Below, piece after piece: positions 45,866 through 56,915 of a stretch of 64,000 nucleotides of DNA. A program made the translations under genes and the position numbers. The notes below the pieces were generated by a model. That model made no database searches. It saw only the letters and a program-made list of their open reading frames with translations, and was not told where the DNA came from. Within the stretch, counting starts at the first letter, position 1; the number at the start of each line of letters is the position of its first letter. The stretch is from contig OY744461.1 in the NCBI GenBank assembly GCA_963556145.1, forward strand, positions 4,402,001-4,466,000. Reading direction: 5' to 3'. The DNA comes from Hygrocybe punicea. Taxonomy: Eukaryota; Basidiomycota; Agaricomycetes; Agaricales; Hygrophoraceae.

Positions 45866-46374
45866 CCACACACTACTTCGGAGCCAGTTCCCCCTTCATC
45901 TCTCACTCAAATGACAGAATTAAACCCTTGAAACCACACAACCCACTGAAGCTACAGACCAATATGTATTGCACCCATATTTGAGTACAATAAGTAACAG
46001 TACAATACCACAAAAGTGGGCAAAAGTGTAGATACATACCATAAACTCTGGTACTTCCCCAGAACTCACAAACCCCCTACCCTCAACAGACACATTGGTA
46101 GGTCCTTTCTTGGCTGGTATTGAGACATAAGAGCATTTGAATCACTGCAAATCATAAGACAAGCAAAAAAGGTATAGAATTTATTTACACGGTAACCGGG
46201 AAGATTAAAAAAAATATCCTGGGGCCAGAGCATGGAGATAGTGTCTGAGAACTGAAATTTAAATTGTCTATGTAATAGGTGCAAGGGTGGCCAAGATATA
46301 ACAGTATGAGTGCTAGATTCAGCACGGAATAGTCAGTTTCTGAATCAAGCAGTCAAGTGACTTTGGACTATTCC

Positions 46375-46574
46375 NNNNNNNNNNNNNNNNNNNNNNNNNN
46401 NNNNNNNNNNNNNNNNNNNNNNNNNNNNNNNNNNNNNNNNNNNNNNNNNNNNNNNNNNNNNNNNNNNNNNNNNNNNNNNNNNNNNNNNNNNNNNNNNNNN
46501 NNNNNNNNNNNNNNNNNNNNNNNNNNNNNNNNNNNNNNNNNNNNNNNNNNNNNNNNNNNNNNNNNNNNNNNNNN
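46375..46574. other. Assembly gap (200 N) at the palindrome centre
   Basis: The 52 bases before the gap (46323-46374) equal the first 52 bases after it (46575-46626) in the same orientation. They span the palindrome loop, so the two contigs overlap and the gap is probably an artefact. Confidence 0.95.
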
Positions 46575-47086
46575 CACGGAATAGTCAGTTTCTGAATCAA
46601 GCAGTCAAGTGACTTTGGACTATTCCGTGCTGAATCTAGCACTCATACTGTTATATCTTGGCCACCCTTGCACCTATTACATAGACAATTTAAATTTCAG
46701 TTCTCAGACACTATCTCCATGCTCTGGCCCCAGGATATTTTTTTTAATCTTCCCGGTTACCGTGTAAATAAATTCTATACCTTTTTTGCTTGTCTTATGA
46801 TTTGCAGTGATTCAAATGCTCTTATGTCTCAATACCAGCCAAGAAAGGACCTACCAATGTGTCTGTTGAGGGTAGGGGGTTTGTGAGTTCTGGGGAAGTA
46901 CCAGAGTTTATGGTATGTATCTACACTTTTGCCCACTTTTGTGGTATTGTACTGTTACTTATTGTACTCAAATATGGGTGCAATACATATTGGTCTGTAG
47001 CTTCAGTGGGTTGTGTGGTTTCAAGGGTTTAATTCTGTCATTTGAGTGAGAGATGAAGGGGGAACTGGCTCCGAAGTAGTGTGTGG

Positions 47087-48512
47087 CTTTCTCGGCTTTG
47101 GTTTTGCAGTGAATCCCATGCTCACATTGGCTGGGTTGCAGTTAGTACATGATGGGTTCTATGTCTGCAAATATATTCATGATTTTGCTGGAGGTATCTG
47201 ACAAGTTATAAGTAAATTCCAAAAAACATCGGCCTCAGCATCGGCCTGGGTTTTGCAATTGAACCGTCCGGCCAGCCGGCTCATGTTGGCTGAGTGACCA
47301 TTAGTATATGACTATATCTATGCCCAGCAATATATTTATGATTTTTCCGGCGGTATTTGACATCTTGTAATCAAATGCCAAAAAACATCGGCACCAGCAT
47401 CGGCCTTGGTTTTGCAATTGAACTATGGGTCCGGCCGGCTCATTTTCGCTGAGTGACAGTTAGTGTATGATTATATCTATGTGCACCAATATATTCATGA
47501 GTTTTCCGGAGGTATCTGACATCTTGTAATCAAATGCCAAAAAACATCGGCATTAACCTCGGAGTTAGTTATGCAGTTGAACCATGGGTCCGGCCGGCTT
47601 ACGTTGGCTGAGAGACAGTTAGTATACAATGGGCTCTATGTCTACCAAGAGCTTCAGATGCTTTCCGGCGGTATTTTACATGTTACAAACAAATGCCAAA
47701 AAACATCGGCATCAACCTCGGTGTTAGTTTTGCAGTTAAACCATGAGTCCAGCTGGCTTACATTGGCTGAGAGATAGTTAGTAGACGATGTATTCTATGT
47801 CCAGCAACAGTTCCGTGAGCATTCCGGCAGTATTTTACATGTTATGAACAAATGCCACAAAACTTCGGCATCAACCCTCGGCATTTGCTGTGCATTGAAA
47901 CCATGAGTCCGGCTGGCTTACATTGGCTGAGAGATAGTTAGTAGACGATGTATTCTATGTCCAGCAACAGTTTTATGAGCTTTCCGGCGGTATTTTACAT
48001 GTTATGAATAAATGGCAACAAATGGCCAAAAACTTCGGCATCAACCTCGGCATTAGCTGTGCATTGAAACCATGAGTCCGGCCAGCTTACATTGGCTGAG
48101 AGATAGTTACTAGACGATGGGCTTTATGTCTACCAAGATATTAAGACGCTTTCCGGCGGTATTTTACATGTTACAAACAAATGCCAAAAAACATCGGCAT
48201 CAACCTCGGTGTTAGTTTTGCAGTTAAACCATGAGTCCAGCTGGCTTACATTGGCTGAGAGATAGTTAGTAGACAATGTATTCTATGTTCCAGCAACAGT
48301 TCCATGAGCATTCCGGTGGTATTTTACATGTTATGAACAAATGCCAAAAAACTTCGGCATCAACCTCGGTGTTAGTTTTGCAGTTGAACCATGGGTCCGG
48401 TCGGCTTACATTGGCCATTGGCTGAGAGACAGCTAGTAGTAGACGATGGGCTCTATGTCCACCAACAGCTTCATGCACTTTCCGGTGGTATTTTGACAAC
48501 CTACAACCAAAC
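47087..48512. repeat. ~160-bp tandem array, right arm
   Basis: Exact-position mirror of 44440-45865. No net length difference, and identical open frames where I compared them. Confidence 0.9.
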
Positions 48513-48611
48513 ATTGGCCTCAACCTCGGCATCGGCATCGGCATAAGCATCGTGGTGAGTCCGATGTTGGTTGGTTGGATGGACAAATGTTCACTACCAA
48601 ACCTGTGCCAA

Positions 48612-49068
48612 TACAGATGTAAATGTATTAGCAAATGCTGCTTCACCAATGCTAAGACTGATGCCAAGGCCAGTGCCAATGCCAATGCCAAGGTTTATGC
48701 CTATGCCCATTCTCATGTCATTACTGCCACTGTTACTAATGTCAATATGGCATCCAATACCTATATATAACCCCTTAACCATGGCATTGATGAGACTGAT
48801 TAAGGATGCCAAAGCCCATGCCCATGCTGATGCCGATGTCAACACCGATGCTGATGTCACCACCAATGCCGATGACAACACCAATGCCGATGTCAACACC
48901 GATGCCAATGCCAATTGCAATGCTGATACCTATCCCCATGCCCATGCTCATGCTATTACTGCAGTACCTCCAAGATTAATGCTATTTCAAGGCCAATGTT
49001 GATGCTGATACCAATGCTGAGGCCGACGACGATGCTGATGCCGATGCCGATGCCGATGCTGATGCCGA
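48612..49068. repeat. GATGCC hexamer array, right arm
   Basis: Mirror of 43884-44340, with identical reading frames in both arms. Confidence 0.85.
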
Positions 49069-49161
49069 TGTTATTACCAGAGCTAGTCCTACCACCAATA
49101 TGTACTACAACACATTGCAAGATCCTCAGGAAGTGTATCAATGATATTTCATTGGCTGGAA

Positions 49162-49730
49162 CATATTGCATGAGTAACAATGCCCCCTCAGAACCCTGGC
49201 CCAATGGTCTGAGACGGGTAACAATGCCCCCGAAAAACCTTGGCCCAACAGTCTGAGACGGGTAACAATGCCCCCAAAATATCTTGGCCCAACGGTCTGA
49301 GACAAGTAACAATATCCCTGACACATCTCGGCCCAACAGTCTGGGACGGGTAACAATGCTCCTGAAATATCTTGGCCCAACAGTCTGAGATGGGTAACAA
49401 TGCTCCCGAAGAACATCGGCACACCAGTCTGAGACGGGTAACAATACCCCCAGAGAACCTTGGCCCAACAGCCTGAGACGGGTAACAATACCGCCGAAGA
49501 ACACCGGCCCAACAGCCTGAGATGGGTAACAATAGCCCCACTGAACACCGGCCCAACGGTCTAACATGGGTAACAATACACCACTGAACATCGGCCCAAT
49601 GGTCTGTAATGAGTAACAATGCCCCCGCAGAACATCGGCCCAATGGTCTGACACGGGTAACAATACCCCCATAGAACATTGGCCCAATGGTCTCACATGG
49701 GTAACAATATTCCGCCTCAAACCTTGGCCC
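49162..49730. repeat. 44-bp VNTR, right arm, 13 units
   Basis: Mirror of 43178-43790 with one unit fewer and scattered substitutions, several of the CG to CA/TG type. Confidence 0.9.
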
Positions 49731-50632
49731 ACCCATCTAACACCATAACTATGACATTACTGAGTTGCCCCGTCAAGTACCTATCAATATCACTTTCTCG
49801 GCCCAGATTGGCTGGCTGGTCTTCAACGTAACATTGTCAGCCTTGGTTGAACCGTCTGACACGGGAAAAGTCACAGCATGATGTGTCCGATTTGTGAATT
49901 TGGCAGCAGGCCAAAACAGTTTCAAATTGAGTTTGAACCGCAAACTAATGGTCGTGAGTCAGCCACTTGGCTGACTTCCAAAATCACCCAAAGTCCGTTC
50001 AACCACCAACAATGCCCCTAACCTATGCGAAACAAAGATGCTAGAGCACCTGAGGTTGACAAAATGGGTGGCATACTCCCTGCCACCCATGTAGGTTTTT
50101 ATTTTATTTTATTTTATTTTATTTTATTCGACACCAACAATTATTTTGCAGGTCCACAGCCACCACCATCACCATGACAATGACAACAAAAATGGCAATG
50201 ACAAGGGCAACAGTTACAACCACCATCAACACCATGCTGGATGCGCCAACAGCAATGCCCACAGCCCACCCCCAGCTCCATGCCAAACACATTCAAAACA
50301 CGTGTGCGAACGTGAATGTGGTGGAGTCAACAAGGTGGAAGAGCAGCGGGGGTGGTTGCTTCATGGTATGTTTTGTTTCATGCATTTTTTTCATTGATTG
50401 TATTCTAATAACAGAATGCGACACCACACCACTACCACCATCACCACCATGCAACCACCACAAATGGCGTCACTTGCACAACGTGAGATGCCCATCACCA
50501 CCACCACCACACCCAAACAAAAGTGGAACATGCATTTGACGCATGTGTTTTGCCTGGTCCAGGCATGGCAGCCCAATCACACCCACAGTGAGGTGTTCCA
50601 GCACCCCAGACGCAGCTGAGGTGGAACATACA

Positions 50633-50665
50633 CTAGTGGGGTGTGGGCCATTGCTTCGCATGGCA
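50633..50665 (-). other. Possible second Helitron 3' terminus
   Basis: The minus strand reads TGCCATGC, GAA, GCAATGGC, then CCACACCCCA and CTAG, followed by T. The plan (hairpin with GAA loop, about 10 bases, CTAG) is that of the Helitron end at 13792. No Rep gene is near, so it would be a non-autonomous or truncated copy. Confidence 0.4.
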
Positions 50666-51446
50666 GGTTACTCGTCCCACCCTTCCAATTTACATAAGGA
50701 TTCTTATTTTCTGTGACTTGACATTCCAATACACTCTTACAGTGTATTCAGAAAAACATAGCTATCACAAACATTTTTTATTATGAAGGTCTCACCAGTC
50801 ATCACCAACATGCAGTATAGTGGTTTTAACTTGATGTCCTGAATTCGTACAAAAAGGCAAACCGACAACTGCAGCAAGGATAAGAATAAGGAATGAAGAG
50901 AAAATAAACACTAATTCAAGGTCAGACTGAGCAGTCCAGTGAGGACAGCTCTACCTGGAGAAGATTTATAAAGAGAAGAAATGGTGAAGGGAGACACAGT
51001 ACAAATCCTGGAGCACAAATGAAGCAGTGTCAAGCTGGGTCTTTTGTTCTCTCCAAGCCATCAGTAATTTCAAGCTATTCTGGTTTATGTTGTGCATTTG
51101 AGCAGTTAATAGTGGTCAACTCCAAAAAAAAAAAGACTTTGAAAGAGTAGGCAAGCAGAATAGTGGAGATGGTGAAAGATAAGGAGGTCATAGTCCCACA
51201 TTACATGTCACAGAAACAAAACTCACTCTCCCAAAGAGGAGTCAATATAAAAAAATATCATCAGCAATAAAGTAAGATGCAATGTAAGAGCTGCTAGTAT
51301 ATATACATTCAGAGCCCAGACATGCATTCTTTACTTGTGAGATGGGGAAAGACAGTGTCAAGGTTGTATGTGAAATAAAATTCTCAGAATTTCAAGACTA
51401 CAACATATATATAGTATGTTAGCTGATGCAATTTGAAATTGCACAA
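50666..51446. other. No gene recognised
   Basis: AT-rich DNA with a poly-A run at 51124-51136 and no supported frame. Confidence 0.45.
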
Positions 51447-51720
51447 CTTGTTTAGTGGGCCAGTGCTGTGCATGGTATGAACAACTCCTTTTTTCTGTGT
51501 TTTTGCACAAAACATATAAATAATCCTGAAATCCTTGGAATTTATATTTGTATAGTTTTTACCAGCAACAATAACAGATTTCACTTGAAATATATAATTA
51601 TCAATGAAGACAATATATGTATGTGACGATACCATATTGAATTATGTGTTTTAAATGACCATATCAGCATATCATCTGATTTTAGCCTATTTTTGCTTAT
51701 TGGCTGATATTGCCCTATAC
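51447..51720. repeat. Dispersed repeat, family D, truncated copy 2
   Basis: Starts CTTGTTTAGTGGGCCAGTGC and shares GAAATATATAATTATCA and TTGGCTGATATTGCC with the copies at 22008 and 63042. Confidence 0.65.
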
Positions 51721-51904
51721 AGAGCCCAGAGGGAATGGGGAAAAGCAGGAGTAGTAGAAACACAATACAGTAGAATAACATAATATGCACTAGCAGATGA
51801 TGTATCATAAACATTGCATTAGATTTCAGAGATATATTTGGAAATTGATTATATAATTTAATTTCTATGCAATAATAAAATACAAATAAATATACTGGTC
51901 CAAA

Positions 51905-52790
51905 ATTGGAGAGCCTGAGCCTTCTGACCTCACGTTTTCAACAGAAACAGGATACAAGGGGGTGTACATGATCCAGCGGTGTGGGACGAGGTGTCCTGGT
52001 CGATGAAAAAGGGGGGTTGGTGGTGGTGGTTGGGCAAACAACCAGAATGCGAAGTCCTGCAACCCCCCGACCGCTCGTTTCCAACAGAAACAGAGTGTGG
52101 GGGGTGTGGGGGTGTAGACCGATGGGGAGTGGTTGAAAATGGGCAAGTGGGGGTGTCCTGGTAGTTGAAAAAAGGGGGTTAATGGTGGTTGGGCAGACAG
52201 CCAGAGCGTGAGGGCCTGAAAGCCCCCAACTGCTCATTTTCCACACTAACAAGGTGCAGGGGGTGTAGACTGGCTGTGGGTGGTCGAAAACGGTGCATGA
52301 CGGAGTGTCTTAGTAGTTGAAACAGAGGGGTTGGTGGTGGTTGTGCAGACACAGATGGAATGTGAAATCCTGAGACCTCTAAACCACTCATTTTCAACAG
52401 AAACAGAGCACCGGCAGTGTAGACTGGCCAGGGGTGGTTGAAAATGGGGCGGGCAGGGGCATCCTGATAGTTGAAAATGGGGGTTGGGGTTTGGACACAG
52501 AGCGGCAAGGTGACAGGAGTGGGGCCTCCCACTTCTCGTTGTCAACACAAACAGCACATCGGGGGTCTATTCGAAATGGGGGTGGTCGAAAATGGGCATG
52601 TAAGGAGGTGGTGTGGGTGTGGAATGAGTAAGGGTGGGGGGGTTGAGCAAAGGGTGGCAAGGCAACAGTTTTGTGGGCCCTGAGCTCTCATTTTGGACGC
52701 AGAGGAGATGCTGGGATTGTAGTCGAGTTGTGGTGGTTGAAAACAGGTGGCTTGGACGATCAAGACTACTCATCATTTTTCTCAAAAAAA
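51905..52790. repeat. ~150-bp satellite, about six units
   Basis: GTGTAGAC-type blocks recur at about 51962, 52111, 52266, 52416, 52566 and 52717. Each unit has TCATTTTCAACAGAAACAGAG, GGTGGTTGAAAATGGG and GTCCTGGTAGTTGAAA. Because ~150 is near a multiple of three, repetitive frames run on the minus strand; no gene is implied. Confidence 0.85.
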
Positions 52791-53099
52791 GCAGTAAGAT
52801 TTTAGAATTTGATGTGATGAGTGATTTCAAAAATTAATCAATCAATTGATTAATTAATTGATTAATTAACTATGGACGATCTGCGTGGACTTGTAAGAAT
52901 TTAGGGAACAACTCATAACATGGAAGCCATGGAGCAGATTAATATTATATAATAGATTCACACAAGCAAACGAATTTATCCTGATCATCTAACTCTATAT
53001 ACAAAGAATATTTTCAAAAGTGTGATATATTGATTGTAATCGGTGAAGTGTTTGATGCCAGCTGCTAGAAACATTTGAAATATTGCATTGTATTTAAAA
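52791..53099. other. No gene recognised; AT palindrome at 52829-52869
   Basis: A 40-base stretch of alternating ATCAATC/GATTAAT forms several overlapping palindromes. Otherwise unremarkable AT-rich sequence. Confidence 0.6.
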
Positions 53100-53400
53100 G
53101 AAAAGGAACAAACCTAATGTGAGGGCGAGTTATAATGACCAGCTTCATAAGAACAGTGATTGAATCACCAGATTCTGGCAGCTTTACGATGTTCTGGGGC
53201 ATTGTTGCAGACTGCACCTGTCCTCTTTGCACATCGGCAAAGTGTGATTCAGGTTTCCGATCATCCGCAAAGAAAGACACGGATGTAAATTTGGCATTGA
53301 CACATCTGGATGCTGAGTTGAAGAGATTGTTCCATGTTAATTTAAACAACACGTACTGTGAGGATTTTGAATGGTAATACCAATTAATAAGCCCAAATGA
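53100..53400 (-). pseudogene. Possible degenerate BTB/POZ-like fragment
   Basis: The minus frame contains FNSASRCVNAKFTSVSFFAD and IVKLPESGDSITVLMKLVII, reminiscent of the hydrophobic core (V.LPES.D.L..L...) of fungal BTB-domain proteins that are multi-copy in basidiomycetes. The flanks are low-complexity Phe/Glu-rich. It may be coincidence. Confidence 0.25.
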
Positions 53401-53784
53401 TGTAATAACAACGGGAGAAAATGGCTTTGAAGCAAATGTGCAAGTGGATGTGAATTTAATGCTTAAGTCAGCCTTGAATTCAATATTTAATTTAGCGTTG
53501 AATTCAAACTCGATTGAAAATTCAGATTCACTATTCAATTAATTATTCAATTTAACTTTGAATGCAGTGATGACTCAATTCATGAATACAAGGGTGACTT
53601 GAGAGTTATGTAAATTTATAATTGGAAGATGTAATGGATAACAAATAGAACATGATGGATCAACTAATTTTGAATAAGTTTTCAATAGATGGATCTTAAA
53701 GTGAGTCATAAAATTAAATACAGAAGTTTGAAACACCCAACTCTCCTGCAATGTCTTTTATTCAGTACAATATTTCAGAATTCA

Positions 53785-54831
53785 TAGTGAATGGCACGGG
53801 TAACCCATGGGTATTCCACGGCTACCCGTACCCGTACCCGTGGAAACCCATGGGTCTACACCAGAAGGCCCAACTTCCAATTACCTGGCAAACACAGCAC
53901 CGACGTCGATTGACGTCACGCTGCATCTTCACGAGGTGATGTGGGTGGGCCTCCTCATCTCCTCCTCGTCTCCCCCTCGTCTCCTAGGTGGTATCCTCGT
54001 GGACGCGGTGCCAGTGTCGATTGGCATGGTGACACTGGTTCGTGAGGTGGGTTGAGGGTGTGCCGTCGCCGGCGTGTCTGGTGGTCATTTGGCCGGCACT
54101 GCTCTTGGCATCTGTCATTGGCCCACTGGTTGAGGGGGGTGGGTGTAGGCATGGGGGTTGGGGAGCATCTGCGGCTGTAGTCAGTAGCATAGCAATGTAT
54201 AATTATAATAAAAGACATACCTGTTGCAGTGGGTGGTGGGTGCACCACCCCTGCTGCTCCTCGGTGTGCCTTCATTGTCTGTTGCTGCCACACTTGCCAT
54301 TGTCGTCGTTTGCCATCACCCTGGCTTGCCGTTGTCATTTGCGATCATTGTGACTTGCCATCGTTGTTTGCAATCATCGTGGCTTGCCGTCATCGTGGCT
54401 TGCCGTTGTCGTGGGTGCCATCATCGCGGTTGCCATCGTTGTGGTTGCGGTTGCGGTTGCGGTCCTCATCCCCTCATCCTTTTTGTCCTCGTCCTCATAG
54501 TTGGTTCGTCGTCGTGGTTGTGTGGTGTGTCTGTAGTTGTCTGGTTAGTCAGTATGATAGAACTCTATAAATAAATACTTATTGCAGCGCAGGTGAACCA
54601 CTTCCCACTGCTCTTTTCTCCCCTAACCTCGCCCATCTTCATTTCATTCCATTTGGTCTTGCTGTTGCCGTGTAGTCGAGGTTAAAGTCGTGTGTCACGG
54701 GACGTGAAAAACCCGTGGACTCGTGGCCGGGTACGGGTAAATCACGGGTCCCAATTTGGCTACCTGTACCTGTACCCGCGCGGACCCATACCTGTGACCC
54801 ATGCGGGTTTCAATACCCATGCATATGACTA
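53785..54831. mobile_element. hAT-type non-autonomous element with CGGGTA ends
   Basis: The left end TAGTGAATGGCACGGGTA and right end ACCCATGCATATGACTA are inverted. AGAATTCA flanks both sides (53777-53784, 54832-54839). A tandem copy of the flanks at about 55068-55135 shows the unoccupied site. The interior carries GACGTCGATTGACGTC, the GGGTGCACCACC motif with adjoining intron-like DNA, and a CGTTGTTT-rich tract. Confidence 0.9.
53902..53917. repeat. Dyad GACGTCGATTGACGTC
   Basis: Variant of the CAATTG dyad with outer GACGTC/GACGTC kept and CGATTG centre, followed by TTCACGAGGT. A second variant GTGTCGATTGGCATG lies near 54015. Confidence 0.55.
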
Positions 54832-55350
54832 AGAATTCATCTTCAATGTTAATATGATTTCATCACTTGACCAAATAGGGTATTTGAATGTTCGAATGAT
54901 CACGTGATCGCAGTGATGTTTGAACATTCAAATGATCACATGACTCATGTGATCAATGAATAAATCTATTTCAACGCTCGAAGAAAAAGAACATGAGTGA
55001 TAAACTAATAGTTAGTTGAATCAGTGTTTAATGGATGGATTGTAAAGTGACTGATAAAATTAAATACAGAAGTTTGAAACAACCAACTCTCCTGCAATGT
55101 CTTTTATTCGGTACAATATTTCAGAATTCATCTTCAATGTTAATATGATTTCATCACTTGACCAAATAGGGTATTTGAATGTTCAAATGATCACGTGATT
55201 GCAGTGATATTTGAACTTTCGAATAATCACATGACTCATGTGATCGAATAAATGTGTTTGAACGCTCGAATGATCATGTGACTCACGTGATCGAATAAAT
55301 GTGTTTGAACGCTCAAATAATGACATGACTCACGTGATTGAATAAAATAT
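54832..55350. repeat. ~295-bp direct duplication and 47-bp tandem units
   Basis: TTCAATGTTAATATGATTTC through ATGATCACGTGAT occurs at 54841 and 55135. After it, units with GATCGAATAAATGTGTTTGA and ACGCTCGAATGATCA repeat at about 47-base spacing. TCACGTGA/TCATGTGA palindromes are frequent. Confidence 0.75.
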
Positions 55351-56591
55351 GTTTGAATGCTTGCATAATCACGCAAATCACAAGTCCGGTGGAATCTTAT
55401 TTTATTATGCTTGCTTAGAGAGTTGATTAGTGCAAAGAACATTGGATTGACTAAATGATTGCTGTCTTAAAAGTAGAAGAATACTTCTTTTGAAAAACAT
55501 GCATTACAGCAACAACTTAATGCAGGGGGATATTAACTTGACGAAACCATAACTCCATATCTAAACTTTATTCATATTGTTGAAAATTAGGCCAGGTTCT
55601 TGAACTTGCCAGCACTGTGATGTGATATGAACATCGCTTTCCCATTTTTCCCAAGCTTCGGCAATTCATTCATTGATTAATGCCACAATGGTATAATTTC
55701 CGAAAGTTTCCAAAAATTCAAATGCATTTTTACCTGGTGGATATATCAGGTTGAATGGACTTGATGTAAACATTTGTCATGCGAGAACATAAATGTACAT
55801 GAATATGACCAGCAAGAACATTTGAATATTCAAGTAATCACGTGACCTTTGCGTCATAAAACTTGTAAGTTAGTAAACACGTTACACATGTGTTAGTGGA
55901 GGTATCTTGTTGATGGAGAACTTCCACGAGATGCATGCCTGGTTGTTGCTCATAGGGGAGATAGACCCCACCTCACTAAGGTGCAACTATGCACCGCAAA
56001 CTCCACATTCACTCGCCATTGTTGAAAATTTGATCAACAAATAAATAATTCATCCTTAAAGTAATCTATAGAACTCAGTTTTAAATGCCCTGGTTGCTTG
56101 ATCCAAAGCAGAAATCAGACAGTTATTGCATTGCTGGGGAAGGAAGTTGTTCTTTTAACAAAAATTTTGCAACATTGACTTTGGGATACGAAGAATTTGC
56201 AGTAGCTTCTGAAATTTTCAATGCAACACATCAAAATCAGAGTTTGGGTACTGGAAAACATGTCCAAGACTTGGCCTTAAGAGGACCGAAATCAATGTTA
56301 TTCAATGTGATGCATGAAATAATGCAATGCTGACACCAGAATGCACGAACTAAAGTAGAGCTGGCTCAATATCTATGACAAGAAAATGATATATTCTTGT
56401 GGTTTCTTGACTGTGGGAAAGTATTTCCTTTTTGGCTCAAATTCCGCGAGTCAGATTGCTTCACAATGGACTATCATTTTTATTTCCCACAGTTAGAAAT
56501 GATTTCACACGGCTTATTGAAATAAGTTCTCACGACTTGTAAAATCAGCATTAGCGACAATTTTGTCGTTGGCGGAAAATGACCACATAAA
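55351..56591. other. No gene recognised
   Basis: An 82-codon plus frame (56085-56333) is the longest. It has no recognisable domain and I cannot tell whether it is real. Confidence 0.4.
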
Positions 56592-56915
56592 ATGATTCCC
56601 TTAACGGGACTCGTAATGTGCAACACATGCATTTCACCAGGACAGGGCCATACAGCCCAAACCCACCTTGCAATGAGGCCAGCCATGTCAATTGACATGT
56701 GCAGCACTCTTGTGAGGTCAGATGGGAGTGAGGGCCCTAAGATGACCACAGTTTGCAGTCTGAACCTAGTTCAGACCAGACCAAACTGATTGAAATGGTC
56801 TTGATCGGTTTTGGTCTGGTTCAAGCATATCCTGGCCAAAACCAAATGGTTTGGTCTCGGTTTGGGCAAAAAAAGGCCCAAAACCAGACCAAACTGAACT
56901 TCTCCAACACTCGAT
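56592..56915. mobile_element. hAT-type MITE, truncated
   Basis: It contains CATGTCAATTGACATG (56684-56699) between GCAATGAGG and TTGTGAGGTC, then CAGACCAAAC-rich DNA ending GAACTTCTCCAACACT, the inverted terminus of the 36877-37953 family. The left terminus is not found. Confidence 0.6.
56684..56699. repeat. CAATTG dyad, perfect copy (CATGTCAATTGACATG)
   Basis: Perfectly symmetric, although both half-sites differ from CACGTCAATTGACGTG, i.e. a paired change on both sides. Confidence 0.75.

Larger units (their letters stand above)
43023..49885. mobile_element. Giant palindromic (foldback) element, arms of 3.3 kb
   Basis: The arms 43023-46374 and 46575-49885 are reverse complements. Mirror positions add to a constant (92952) from 43696 inward and to 92908 at the outer ends, so the only net length difference is 44 bases, one unit of a tandem repeat. 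The outer ends begin CAgcCATGaca / CAcaTCATGctg and are flanked by TCCGATT on both sides (43016-43022, 49886-49892), a 7-8 bp target duplication in the host hAT element. The arms consist of three successive tandem arrays and a unique inner part. No transposase or other convincing coding frame was found; the identical open frames in both arms arise from repeats. Confidence 0.75.
42929..50632. mobile_element. hAT-type non-autonomous element split by a 6.9-kb palindrome
   Basis: The left piece (42929-43022) carries the AAACC-rich subterminal pattern CCAAACCTGGTTTAGACC of the 36877-37953 element in reverse. The right piece (49886 to about 50632) continues it: GTTTGAACCGCAAAC, TCAGCCACTTGGCTGAC, the GGCATACTCCCTGCC block, and a frame GGVNKVEEQRGWLLHG followed by an intron-like GTATGT..AACAG. 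The outermost TAGTG terminus is missing on the left. Without the palindrome the two pieces form one element. Confidence 0.65.

Noticed and set aside
51938..52830. Minus-strand frames of 73-117 codons with a recurring Ser-Thr-Thr-Pro pattern
   Set aside because: Translations of a ~150-bp satellite; no conserved start or domain.
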